Shown: positions 24,504 to 30,553 of the stretch, in pieces | How positions within the stretch are numbered: the stretch's first letter is position 1 | How the letters are laid out: each line of letters opens with the position of its first letter | Origin: a virus | Direction: 5' to 3' (one strand) | DNA length: 32,894 bases | IMG/VR virus record: IMGVR_UViG_3300032331_001208 | Span: 1-32,894 of that record | Notes under the pieces: model-generated | Told to the model about the DNA's origin: nothing | The model's input: the letters and a program-made list of their open reading frames with translations, nothing else | The model's database searches: none | Program-made: the position numbers and the translations under genes

Positions 24504-25261
24504 CCCATGGCCTCCATGAGAGCAATCTGCTCCGCCGTGTACTTGCTGGTATTAGGCGTCTGGCGTTGGAACAACTGTGGCGTGCTTGCCTTACCACGTG
24601 CCTTGTCGATCTCACCGTTCCAGTTGTTCAGTAGCGTGATGGGGTCCTTGCGGAGGTATTGGTCACCCGACAGATACCATCGCTCCAGAGCGTCAATGTC
24701 CTCGGGCGGAGTGTTGAGCTTCAGGACAGACTTCAGCGCCCGGATTTCCTTCTCGCTCCACTTGGTCGTGGGCCGACGCTTGAACCAAGATCCGATGCGC
24801 AGGCGGAGTGTTTCGAGTTCTGAGTCTGTTTTGTTATCAGTCTGATCTTCTCTATCTTCTCTATCTTCTCTATCTTCTCTATCGGATAGCCAGTCGGTTT
24901 CCGTCTGGTTAACCGGTGGGTTTTCGGTAGGTTTCTTCTTGGTAGGTCTTCCACCCAGTTTTCCATTGGTCCATGCGGAAATCAGGGCTGCATTGCACTC
25001 GGCCCATTCGTGAGCAACAAAGGCTCCATCCTCGATTTTCGCGAAGGTTTGAAGCATGGAATTCCAGAAAACGGTGGCATCTCCATCCCACCGGCAAACC
25101 GAGGCTAAAACGTCCGGATTCCAGTCGGTAAACCGGTCGGTTTTTCTAGACTGGCAGTGTGCCCATAAACGTATGACGTAAATGGGTGCAGCCTCAGTGC
25201 CTAAAAGTCGAACTAGGAGTCTTGTTTTCCAGTGCTCTAGGAAGTCTGGCTCTACAATCAT
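24500..25261 (-). CDS. Replication initiator / helicase-loader-like protein
   Basis: A 253-residue protein started at the ATG at 25261; the frame is open back to a GTG at 25405, but that part would run through strong hairpins. The N-terminal domain (DFLEHWKTRLLVRLLG, then APIYVIRLWAHCQSRK and LASVCRWDGDATVFWNSML) is winged-helix-like, as in DnaD/initiator-type phage proteins. A charged linker contains four RED tripeptides. The C-terminal domain (WSEKEIRALKSVLKL, LERWYLSG, DPITLLNNWNGEIDKA) resembles loader domains that contact DnaB. Coupling to the helicase gene supports the role. The family is not certain. Confidence 0.7.
   Translation of the reverse strand: MIVEPDFLEHWKTRLLVRLLGTEAAPIYVIRLWAHCQSRKTDRFTDWNPDVLASVCRWDGDATVFWNSMLQTFAKIEDGAFVAHEWAECNAALISAWTNGKLGGRPTKKKPTENPPVNQTETDWLSDREDREDREDREDQTDNKTDSELETLRLRIGSWFKRRPTTKWSEKEIRALKSVLKLNTPPEDIDALERWYLSGDQYLRKDPITLLNNWNGEIDKARGKASTPQLFQRQTPNTSKYTAEQIALMEAMG
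24845..24880. repeat. Four tandem 9-bp repeats inside the loader-like gene
   Basis: ATCTTCTCT is repeated four times without mismatch, encoding four Arg-Glu-Asp units on the minus strand in the linker between the two domains. Because the unit is three codons, copy-number change by slippage would alter linker length without breaking the frame. Confidence 0.8.
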
Positions 25262-25426
25262 AGCAGGTAACAAAAACCCCAGTCCAACCAACAACGTTCG
25301 CACAGGTGCACCGTGGAACCCGTTGGGAACCACATACCTTCGTTGCTGGCTGGACTGGGGGCTTTGTGTGTCATGGTGCTCGGGGTGCGAATCCCGGTCC
25401 CTCACGCAAGGGACAGTGCTGAGATA
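25262..25426 (-). ncRNA. Structured non-coding leader before replication genes
   Basis: A 165-nt gap in an otherwise tightly packed gene series. A 20-nt inverted repeat (arms 25277-25296 and 25341-25360) pairs at 18 of 20 positions, the two differences being G-U compatible in RNA. On the minus strand it ends in GGGG followed by TTTTT, then the start codon about 12 nt later. Inside the 44-nt loop GTGG-AA-CCC-GTT-GGG-AA-CCAC forms a symmetric hairpin. Two smaller hairpins precede it: GTCCCT/AGGGAC (25397-25414) and CGGG/CCCG (25381-25396). It may be an attenuator, a cis-regulatory RNA or an origin element. Confidence 0.55.
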
Positions 25427-25612
25427 CTAGCGGCGCATCAGGTTGTCAATCTGGGCGTCCGTGAGCTTGTACCGAGGCGGCTGGATCCAGCCACGCAGGA
25501 TAGCCCTCTCGACTAGCTTCGGTGCCATGACCAGAACCTCCTTCACTTCCGCGTCCGAGAGCTTCGGGTCGCCTTGGACTTCGTTTCCTCGCTTTTTGCT
25601 ATGTAGTGCCAT
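25427..25612 (-). CDS. 61-residue basic protein, uncharacterised
   Basis: A short basic protein. The N-terminus is Lys/Arg-rich (MALHSKKRGNEVQG), followed by LSDAEVKEVLVMAPKLVERAI and YKLTDAQIDNLMRR helices. The helix pair could be DNA-binding but no clear HTH turn is seen. It overlaps the end of the upstream winged-helix gene by 70 bases in another frame and is the last gene before the structured leader. Real gene status is supported by good helix patterns and by gene packing. Confidence 0.6.
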   Translation of the reverse strand: MALHSKKRGNEVQGDPKLSDAEVKEVLVMAPKLVERAILRGWIQPPRYKLTDAQIDNLMRR

Positions 25613-25827
25613 GTTGGGTAAACCCCTCGCTTCGGTGTCTTGATTCTAAACTGTTTTGCTGCGATCAGACCGGCATGCACGCCTCGGTTGAGGAGTCGGT
25701 TGGCCTGCGTCCGGGACAGTCCCCACACTCTGGCGTATTCATCTGCGAGCATCCAGCCCGGAGGCACAGGCTCGGAGCGATTGCTGACCGCATCACGTAG
25801 TGACTTCAGAAGCTGGGTAGAGTCCAT
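25543..25827 (-). CDS. Winged-helix DNA-binding protein candidate
   Basis: A 94-residue protein from the ATG at 25827 (a GTG at 25848 would add seven residues). The centre, WMLADEYARVWGLSRTQANR through LLNRGVHAGLIAAKQFRIKT, reads as a helix-turn-helix followed by a beta wing ending YPTWHYIA, then a basic tail (KSKATRSSRTRK). It overlaps the phosphoesterase stop by 22 nt. Probably a phage regulator acting on early or replication genes; its target is not visible. Confidence 0.65.
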   Translation of the reverse strand: MDSTQLLKSLRDAVSNRSEPVPPGWMLADEYARVWGLSRTQANRLLNRGVHAGLIAAKQFRIKTPKRGVYPTWHYIAKSEETKSKATRSSRTRK

Positions 25828-26555
25828 TGCTGTTCGTTCTGTGGCCACTGGTGGAGATACAGTTGCGCGGTTGTGTCAGTGTACTCTCCGAAGACGATGC
25901 CGTGGCTCCATGCCAACGTGGACCGTCTTCGGTGGGCATACTCCATGGCAGGCAGGTCAGCGAGCGTACCCGGGCTGAGTGCCACCGGGTTGTCTGAGCG
26001 CCTTCCGTACGCGATGCCAGCTCGATGAGCGTGTGCGACGACGCAGTTTCCGAAGGTCTCGGCACTGTCTCTGAGATAGTTCTCTCCGTAGAGCACCCCG
26101 TGACCCCACTTGTAGCCTCCGAGGCTGAACCAACAGTCTGGTAGGACTCCATACTTCAGGACCTTGACCCGGCAATGCTTCTCAATCGGTGCCATCATCT
26201 TCTCCCAGACCGCCTCAGCGAAGCCACGGATGACCGCGTTGTGATGGTTGAGGTATTGTCGTGCTCGCTCGTCGTGGTTCCCGATCGTAAACACCGTCGG
26301 CTTGAGCTGGTTGAGGAACTTCGCACCTTCACCGATGTCGTCGAGGTAATCGTCGGCTGCATCGGATTGGTTAGGGTTGCCTAGCGATCCTGCTCGTAGC
26401 GCAGCCAGATCGTAGGCATCGCCCAGATGGATCATTTCATGCGGCTTGTAGCGTTCCCGAAAGCGTAGCACCGCTTCCAGCGCCTTGGGATTGGCTCTGG
26501 ACCCGTGGGAACAGCCGATGGCCATCACCCGTTTGCGGGCCTTGCTGATGTTCAC
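25806..26555 (-). CDS. Calcineurin-like metallophosphoesterase
   Basis: A 249-residue enzyme. The start at GTG 26555 keeps the first beta strand (KRVMAIGCSHG); an ATG at 26525 would cut it and a TTG at 26591 is unlikely. Motifs in order: GCSHG (family usually D-x-H-G), IHLGDAYDL (GD), FTIGNHDERA (GNHD/E), GHGVLY (H), and VVAHAHRAG (normally GH-x-H). The canonical first Asp is replaced, while GD, GNHD and the histidines remain. Phage members cut phosphodiester bonds in nucleic acids or nucleotides. Missing the Asp may lower activity or change metal use. Confidence 0.75.
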   Translation of the reverse strand: MNISKARKRVMAIGCSHGSRANPKALEAVLRFRERYKPHEMIHLGDAYDLAALRAGSLGNPNQSDAADDYLDDIGEGAKFLNQLKPTVFTIGNHDERARQYLNHHNAVIRGFAEAVWEKMMAPIEKHCRVKVLKYGVLPDCWFSLGGYKWGHGVLYGENYLRDSAETFGNCVVAHAHRAGIAYGRRSDNPVALSPGTLADLPAMEYAHRRRSTLAWSHGIVFGEYTDTTAQLYLHQWPQNEQQWTLPSF

Positions 26556-26593
26556 GAGCAGTCTTATTCGAGATTGGCAAGCAATTTCCAAGC

Positions 26594-26812
26594 TTATTCA
26601 GGGAAACCGTAGCATTCTTGAATAGTGGCGCAGACCATCGCATATACCTCCATCAGGGCCTGCTCCGTGCTTTCGTAGTTGTGCCCGTACTTCACCTTGG
26701 ACCGTAGCATCTCTCGGATCTCATCCAGTGCCATCCTGTACTCGGTGGCGTGAATGGCGTCGTAGTGGAATGAATCCTCATCTGGCAGGTTGAACTTCAG
26801 GGTTGCTGTCAT
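26594..26812 (-). CDS. Conserved small phage protein, uncharacterised
   Basis: A 72-residue protein of a type I recognise from many phage early regions but cannot name. It begins with a short strand and acidic turn (ATLKFNLPDEDSFHYDAI), then a helical part HATEYRMALDEIREMLRSKV, KYGHNYES and a final helix to YGFPE. The N-terminal LxFNLPDE pattern is characteristic of this group. Its ATG lies inside the end of the 54-residue gene upstream. Confidence 0.7.
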   Translation of the reverse strand: MTATLKFNLPDEDSFHYDAIHATEYRMALDEIREMLRSKVKYGHNYESTEQALMEVYAMVCATIQECYGFPE

Positions 26813-26942
26813 GGTTCTTCTTGTATTGTTCGATTTCTTCTAAGGCTATTTTGATTTCCAACGGCGTAGGTTCCTCGGCTCCACACAAGATGCCGAGTCG
26901 CTCCTGCAGTCGGTATTGGATCTCAATGTCCAACTCGGTCAC
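26778..26942 (-). CDS. 54-residue helical early protein
   Basis: Read by direct translation. It begins at GTG overlapping the stop of the Ig-like gene (GTGA) and ends in TGA at 26778-26780, overlapping the next gene by 35 nt in another frame. The sequence MTELDIEIQYRLQERLGILCG, then EEPTPLEIKIALEEIEQYKK is amphipathic and Glu/Leu-rich, coiled-coil-like, with no Gly/Arg shadow composition. No family recognised. Confidence 0.6.
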   Translation of the reverse strand: MTELDIEIQYRLQERLGILCGAEEPTPLEIKIALEEIEQYKKNHDSNPEVQPAR

Positions 26943-27469
26943 GGCACCCTCCGCAGCTTCACGGAGTCACCCTCTGGTATCACCACCGCAGCACGCACCA
27001 TGCAGGCATTGGTGACGAGCACTGGCGTCTTGTAGAGCGCAGACAAGGCTGTGGGTTCCTTGCCATCGAGCGTGTAGCGCACCGGCAGGTTGCCCAGCGA
27101 GCAGACCAGACGGATCTGACTAGGGCCACGGATGTCCACGGTGTCCCCGCGCACCTCGGTGTTGTTCACGAAGATCCGAATCACTCGCTGCCAACGCACC
27201 TTGTAGATCGCAGAGTGACCGCTGGTGCTCTCCACACGATACGTCCCGGCGTCGGCCTCCTGTGCGGCTGGGATCTCAAGCACGCGGTTGGTAGCTCCGG
27301 GGATGGGCTGCCCACCCAAGGACCACTGGTAGTCCTCCGCGGTGTGCGGTGCCTCAAGGCGAAGCGGCAGGTTCTCCAGTGCGATCTGGGCTGATGCGGA
27401 GAAGGCAACGCAACTGACAAGGAATCCTTGTATGTTGGTGTAACAAAGACTGGTCAGTGTTTGTTTCAT
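26939..27469 (-). CDS. Secreted Ig-like protein with chitobiase-C-like domain
   Basis: A 176-residue exported protein in the early gene block. Residues 1-27 are a signal peptide (IQGFLVSCVAFSASA, cleavage likely before QIALEN). Residues about 40-85 match a Verrucomicrobial-type Ig-like domain: DYQWSLGGQPIPGATNRVLE ... ADAGTYRVESTSG. Residues about 110-175 resemble the C-terminal domain of chitobiase/hexosaminidase-like proteins: PVRYTLDGKEPTALSALYKT followed by PVLVTNACMVRAAV. Made early and exported, it may act in the periplasm or on the cell surface, e.g. in exclusion of later phages. Domains are seen; role is inference. The ATG overlaps the previous gene (ATGA). Confidence 0.75.
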   Translation of the reverse strand: MKQTLTSLCYTNIQGFLVSCVAFSASAQIALENLPLRLEAPHTAEDYQWSLGGQPIPGATNRVLEIPAAQEADAGTYRVESTSGHSAIYKVRWQRVIRIFVNNTEVRGDTVDIRGPSQIRLVCSLGNLPVRYTLDGKEPTALSALYKTPVLVTNACMVRAAVVIPEGDSVKLRRVP

Positions 27470-27777
27470 GGCGTGTACCCATTGGGTTTTCTGTCAATCG
27501 TCCATGCCTTAGCAAGACACCCTGTCCTTGTTGGTCTCTTGGTCGTAGAAGTAATGATCCCCTGCATTTTCAACTCTGAAAAACGTGCACTGCAGGTTTG
27601 ATGGTTCATACCGAGTGCAATTTCAACTTCATCGCAGGTCGCGTCAGTTACTTTTTTGAGATAACCAATGATCCTTAATCGGTCTCTGCTTTTTGCCGTG
27701 GTCCTATTCGCATCGACTGAACATTCATCTCCTCCGTGGTTTTTGTAACAAATATCAAACAGATCCGGTTGATTCAT
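27466..27777 (-). CDS. Winged-helix regulator candidate
   Basis: A 103-residue protein from the ATG at 27777, coupled to the previous gene by ATGA (the longer frame to 27837 is a shadow of that gene). After a polar N-terminus (MNQPDLFDICYKNHGGDEC), residues about 30-85 form a winged HTH: RDRLRIIGYLKKV, TCDEVEIALGMNHQTCSARF and ELKMQGIITSTTKRPT. The pattern is the MarR/phage-type wHTH where helix 3 carries N-H-Q-T. It likely regulates gene expression or replication. Confidence 0.7.
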   Translation of the reverse strand: MNQPDLFDICYKNHGGDECSVDANRTTAKSRDRLRIIGYLKKVTDATCDEVEIALGMNHQTCSARFSELKMQGIITSTTKRPTRTGCLAKAWTIDRKPNGYTP

Positions 27778-27983
27778 GGCTTGGCCTCCACGATTCGGAT
27801 GACCTCGGCCAGCGCCTTGCGGTCTTCGGAGATCCACTTTTCCCCGGCTAGCAAACCTTCGAGCTGTTCGATTCGCTCCTTCGCTTGGTCTAGTTCTTCA
27901 GCCAGTTTGTGCGCGAAGTCCGCGTCTACAACCCAGACTCCCGGGCGCGTCTGATACTCCCTGACAGTTACTCGTTCGCTCAT
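27774..27983 (-). CDS. Small coiled-coil protein
   Basis: A 69-residue protein. The first 23 residues contain a short strand pair (VTVREYQTRPGVWVVDADF), followed by a heptad-patterned helix (AHKLAEELDQAKERIEQLEG) and a further helix (EDRKALAEVIRIVEA). It could dimerise. Its ATG overlaps the stop of the upstream HTH gene and its TGA overlaps the next ATG. No function is assigned. Confidence 0.7.
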   Translation of the reverse strand: MSERVTVREYQTRPGVWVVDADFAHKLAEELDQAKERIEQLEGLLAGEKWISEDRKALAEVIRIVEAKP

Positions 27984-28258
27984 CTGGTGCCCCTCCTATA
28001 GCGAGCCACGGTGGTCTCGGAGACACCAAGCGCCTGAGCCGCAGCCGCAACCGTCACTTCGCGTGGCAGTGCCCGAATCTTGTCTGCGATGTGTTTGGCA
28101 ATGCTTGGCCTGCCTATCTTGCTGGGCCTGTAGCCAACCGGGTTACGCAGCTCGGCCAACTCCTGTTCCATCCGACGAGCCTCGGCGATCAGGGACGGCA
28201 TCGGCAGCTCTCGGCCAAGTAGCCGAAACGTGTGGTTGTCTGTGCGTGGTGTGCTCAT
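27980..28258 (-). CDS. Small C-terminal HTH protein
   Basis: A 92-residue protein started at the ATG at 28258 (ATGA overlap with the membrane peptide gene). The first half is polar with a helix LIAEARRMEQELAELRNP. The basic GRPSIAKHIADKIRALPREV segment and VAAAAQALGVSETTVARYRR at the C-terminus form a resolvase/Hin-type helix-turn-helix (GRPS hinge plus HTH). It may bind DNA as a regulator. The long open frame upstream to 28357 is out of register with gene packing. Confidence 0.7.
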   Translation of the reverse strand: MSTPRTDNHTFRLLGRELPMPSLIAEARRMEQELAELRNPVGYRPSKIGRPSIAKHIADKIRALPREVTVAAAAQALGVSETTVARYRRGTR

Positions 28259-28344
28259 GCTCCGATCCTCCCGAGTACGTATCCAAGTGTCATCAGGGCC
28301 ACTGCTCCCCAGAGTATCAGGGCCATCTTCAGGTTCTGGTTCAT
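28255..28344 (-). CDS. 29-residue transmembrane peptide
   Basis: An ATG at 28344 (ATGA overlap with the upstream gene) opens a 29-codon frame ending in ATGA overlap with the HTH gene. The peptide has a polar start (MNQNLK), one hydrophobic helix of about 20 residues (MALILWGAVALMTLGYVLG) with a G-x6-G-x3-G spacing, and ends RIGA. Such minimal phage membrane peptides can act on host envelope proteins. Overlaps on both sides make it likely a real gene. Confidence 0.6.
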   Translation of the reverse strand: MNQNLKMALILWGAVALMTLGYVLGRIGA

Positions 28345-28550
28345 GGCGTTTTCCCACGTGTGTTCTTGTTGCGCTTGAATGAGAGCTTGCTGCGGTCCTC
28401 GAAGGCTTTGAGTTCCTCGGCGTACGCTGGGTCGGTCAGGCCGCGACGTTGCAGCCAAGCCTTATATTTCGCGTTCATGTATTCCTGACTGATCATCGGC
28501 TCCGCAGGTAGGGAGTCTGTGATCTGTATTGATGGTGGTCGTTGTCTCAT
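28341..28550 (-). CDS. 69-residue basic early protein
   Basis: A small protein from the ATG at 28550. The N-terminus is RQRPPSIQITDSLPAE, the middle helical (ISQEYMNAKYKAWLQRRGLT, PAYAEELKAFEDR) and the tail basic (LSFKRNKNTRGKTP). Its leader is A/C-rich (CAATACAACACAGACACC) without Shine-Dalgarno. No family recognised; basic tail suggests nucleic-acid contact, as inference. Confidence 0.65.
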   Translation of the reverse strand: MRQRPPSIQITDSLPAEPMISQEYMNAKYKAWLQRRGLTDPAYAEELKAFEDRSKLSFKRNKNTRGKTP

Positions 28551-28617
28551 GGTGTCTGTGTTGTATTGCGCTGCAAAGTTGGTCGGTAATGCAAAGTTTG
28601 CAGGTGATGTCCACCCC

Positions 28618-28956
28618 TCAGAAGTCGAGTCCGCTGATAGAACGGACGTTTTTCTTCCAGTTGCGGTTGCCAACGGGATCCGCGCTCTTGGGGCAGTAGC
28701 GGTCGGCGAGGAAGTCTATAAACTTGCCGGGCTTACCAGCAGCCTCCCAGCGGGTGTGGTTGTTGCGGATCGTGTTCAAGCAGACCTTTCTGGCCTCGGC
28801 TGCATTGGCGACTTTGACCGACAAGATGCCGTATGGGGCCTTTGCCTTAGCACCACCCTCGACGCGATAGATGGCGTCAGCGATTCGGTTGGCGTCTAGA
28901 GCGAGAGCGTTGGTTGCGACGAGAGCGAACAGGACGAGATACTTTGTAAGATACAT
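28618..28956 (-). CDS. Exported lysozyme-like protein, endolysin candidate
   Basis: A 112-residue protein with an N-terminal signal (MYLTKYLVLFALVATNALA, cleavage near residue 19). The mature part (NRIADAIYRVEGGAKAKAPY, then RKVCLNTIRNNHTRW and FIDFLADRYCPKSADP, GNRNWKKNVRSI) follows a small phage lysozyme-like pattern where the Glu in YRVEGG (E33) is in the place of the catalytic acid, and C59 and C88 could form a disulphide. A Sec-exported endolysin can pair with the holins at 8.2-8.5 kb, though it lies about 20 kb away and in the early block. Assignment from pattern only. Confidence 0.6.
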   Translation of the reverse strand: MYLTKYLVLFALVATNALALDANRIADAIYRVEGGAKAKAPYGILSVKVANAAEARKVCLNTIRNNHTRWEAAGKPGKFIDFLADRYCPKSADPVGNRNWKKNVRSISGLDF

Positions 28957-29015
28957 GCGAGTTGCTGGTTAAGTTAAGTCCGCGTTGGTCGGATGCGCGG
29001 CCCCCGTTGGAAGTC

Positions 29016-29387
29016 TTAGTTCTGGCAGCCAGCGATCAGTCCAACTTTCGAGATCATCCGGCGATTTATTGCGGTCTTGTTCATTCGTCCGACATAGGCA
29101 AGACGATCACCCTCCCGGTGATACACAGCGAACGGAGAATCGCTAAGGCATGAAGAAAACGGATACCACTTGTGAAGGAGGTTCAAATTTTCACCGACCA
29201 ACTTGATGATGTACCATATCTGATTGGATTCGTCGGTGAACACGTTGGTCACTTCCATGCCGCTGTGGGGTTTCATGTTCATCGCGTCTTTTGCCACAGC
29301 CGGGTTGTAGCTGATGTCGAAACTGGTGGCGTTGACGGCCTCTTCGATGTTGTTGAACTCGCGGCTGATCTTGATGTCGTTGTTCAT
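29016..29387 (-). CDS. First gene of the leftward early series, uncharacterised
   Basis: A 123-residue protein translated from the ATG right behind the left promoter and its A/C-rich leader. The sequence has alternating strands and turns (SFDISYNPAVAKDAMNMKPH, VTNVFTDESNQIWYIIKLVG, FAVYHREGDRLAYVGRM) and a final short basic helix (NRRMISKVGLIAG). As the promoter-proximal gene it may be a takeover protein made at once after infection. No known family recognised. Confidence 0.7.
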   Translation of the reverse strand: MNNDIKISREFNNIEEAVNATSFDISYNPAVAKDAMNMKPHSGMEVTNVFTDESNQIWYIIKLVGENLNLLHKWYPFSSCLSDSPFAVYHREGDRLAYVGRMNKTAINRRMISKVGLIAGCQN

Positions 29388-29434
29388 GTTCTTGTTAAGT
29401 TACTTGTTGTTGTTGGCTACTTGCTACGGGAAAC

Positions 29435-29463
29435 AGTTAACCACACCCCCAACACGCTGTCTA
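29435..29463 (-). promoter_or_regulatory. Left early promoter (TAGACA-17-TTAACT)
   Basis: On the minus strand -35 TAGACA (29458-29463) is 17 nt from -10 TTAACT (29435-29440), sigma70-like spacing; -35 matches five of six consensus positions, -10 only three. The site and the leader after it are nearly repeated at the right promoter, which strengthens the call. The ATG follows 47 nt after the -10. Confidence 0.65.
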
Positions 29464-29474
29464 CTGTTTTCTAC
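29460..29474 (-). promoter_or_regulatory. Candidate RHH operator, GTAGA direct repeats
   Basis: GTAGA occurs twice on the minus strand at exactly 10-bp spacing (29460-29464 and 29470-29474), one helical turn, and one copy overlaps the -35 box. Ribbon-helix-helix dimers bind short direct or inverted repeats of this kind. Candidate only. Confidence 0.45.
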
Positions 29475-29576
29475 TTTTTTTTCCAGATCCATGACGGCAC
29501 CGAGCGGCAGTGTCGTGGCTGTCTTTTTCTGTAGATTTGTGTTGCGCTTTCCCGTCTGTCTGGTACTTGCTGCACC

Positions 29577-29729
29577 GTGACAGCTAAACCGCGCAGGCCG
29601 GTCGCGCTCAAGACCGTGCAGATCGACTCTAAGCTACACACCAAGCTCGTGGAATATGCCCGAGATGGTGGATTCAAGCTCAAGAGTCTGGTCGAGAAAG
29701 CAATCCAGCAAACCTACATACTACGATGA
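29577..29729 (+). CDS. Ribbon-helix-helix regulator
   Basis: A 50-residue protein read by direct translation, starting at GTG and ending in an ATGA overlap with the RecT-like gene. After a basic N-terminus (MTAKPRRPVALK) the pattern TVQIDSKLHTKLVEYARDGG and FKLKSLVEKAIQQ gives strand, helix A, turn, helix B of the Arc/MetJ/CopG fold. As first gene of the recombination series it probably represses its own promoter and perhaps the two flanking ones. The fold assignment is good; the target is inferred from the repeats at 29460-29474 and 32512-32526. Confidence 0.75.
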   Translation: MTAKPRRPVALKTVQIDSKLHTKLVEYARDGGFKLKSLVEKAIQQTYILR

Positions 29730-30553
29730 GCAACCTACCCGCAGTCGCAACGCAACAGAACGCCGTCCACACCTACGACAAGGTAACAGACCCCATGGCA
29801 GCCGCTACCCAGTTGGGTGAGTGGATCTGTCGCTCTGGCATGTTCGGTGCAGACCGTACTGAGCAGGGCAACCTCCTCGCTCTGCAGTGCATCGTGGAGC
29901 GCAAACCGCCGCTGGAGTTGGCCAAGCACTACCACGTCATCCAAGGCCGTCTCTCGCTCCGTGCAGATGCCATGCTTGCGCTCTATCGGGAACGCGGAGG
30001 AAAGGTCGTCTGGAAGCAGTTTGACGCTGCTGGCGCTCGTGCTCAATGGATCTACGACGGCAACGACATCGAACTGGCCTACACCGCTGACGACGCCAAG
30101 GCTGCTGGGTTTCTTCCCGCTCGTGGTGGATCCGGCTGGGCCAAGTTCCCGGCTGAGATGATGCGTGCTCGGTTGATCTCTAAGGCGGTGCGCATGCTCT
30201 GCCCAGAGGTTGTCACTGGCACCTACACGCCCGAAGAGATCGCTGACTTCGCGCAGCCCGCTCCGGTGCAGGTGCTCGCTACGCAACCGCAGGCTAAGGC
30301 TGTGGACGTCGAGGTGGTGCCTACCGCGGTCACGGCTGACGAGCCTAAGCTCACCCTGCAGGCGCAGGTGGTCGAGCTGCTGGCCAAGGCTGACCTTCTC
30401 GCTGCTGGCCGGGAGTTCCTCATTGCCAAGTCGTGGATCACCGCTGCCGAGACGATCAAGGATCTCAGCGAGTCCCGGGCTGCTAAGATCCTCGGCAAAC
30501 CGGAAGCGTTCATTATGGCGGTGTCAGCACACAAGACCACGGAGGCTGTGTGA
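29726..30553 (+). CDS. RecT-like single-strand annealing protein
   Basis: A 275-residue protein. The region from about residue 30 to 160 follows the RecT pattern: LLALQCIVERKPPLELAKHY, RLSLRADAMLALYRERGG, then YTADDAKAAGFLP and WAKFPAEMMRARLISKAVRM with LCPEVVTGTYTPEEI. It anneals complementary strands during recombination-dependent replication. The last about 100 residues are an Ala-rich tail with VELLAKADLLAAG. Immediately after come an exonuclease and a resolvase, the usual partners. GTGA links it to the exonuclease gene. Confidence 0.8.
   Translation: MSNLPAVATQQNAVHTYDKVTDPMAAATQLGEWICRSGMFGADRTEQGNLLALQCIVERKPPLELAKHYHVIQGRLSLRADAMLALYRERGGKVVWKQFDAAGARAQWIYDGNDIELAYTADDAKAAGFLPARGGSGWAKFPAEMMRARLISKAVRMLCPEVVTGTYTPEEIADFAQPAPVQVLATQPQAKAVDVEVVPTAVTADEPKLTLQAQVVELLAKADLLAAGREFLIAKSWITAAETIKDLSESRAAKILGKPEAFIMAVSAHKTTEAV

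Larger units (their letters stand above)
29388..29576. promoter_or_regulatory. Divergent control region between early series
   Basis: A 189-nt gene-free stretch between the leftward early gene and the rightward RHH gene. It contains the left promoter (29435-29463), two 10-bp-phased GTAGA repeats, a run of eight T (29475-29482 area) and a separate CTGTAGA element at 29529-29535, preceded by TTTTT exactly as in the promoter at 32.5 kb. I could not find a good -10 for the rightward series. Confidence 0.6.

Noticed and set aside
22492-25272. Shared 14-mer CATAGCAGGTAACA at about 22.49 and 25.26 kb
   Set aside because: One copy is inside coding sequence and about two such matches are expected by chance in a window of this size.
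25370-25405. T-arm-like sequence (GGTGCGAATCCCGG) suggesting a tRNA
   Set aside because: The T-stem has a G-G mismatch and no acceptor partner for TCCCTCA exists at the expected distance upstream; no D- or anticodon arm can be drawn.
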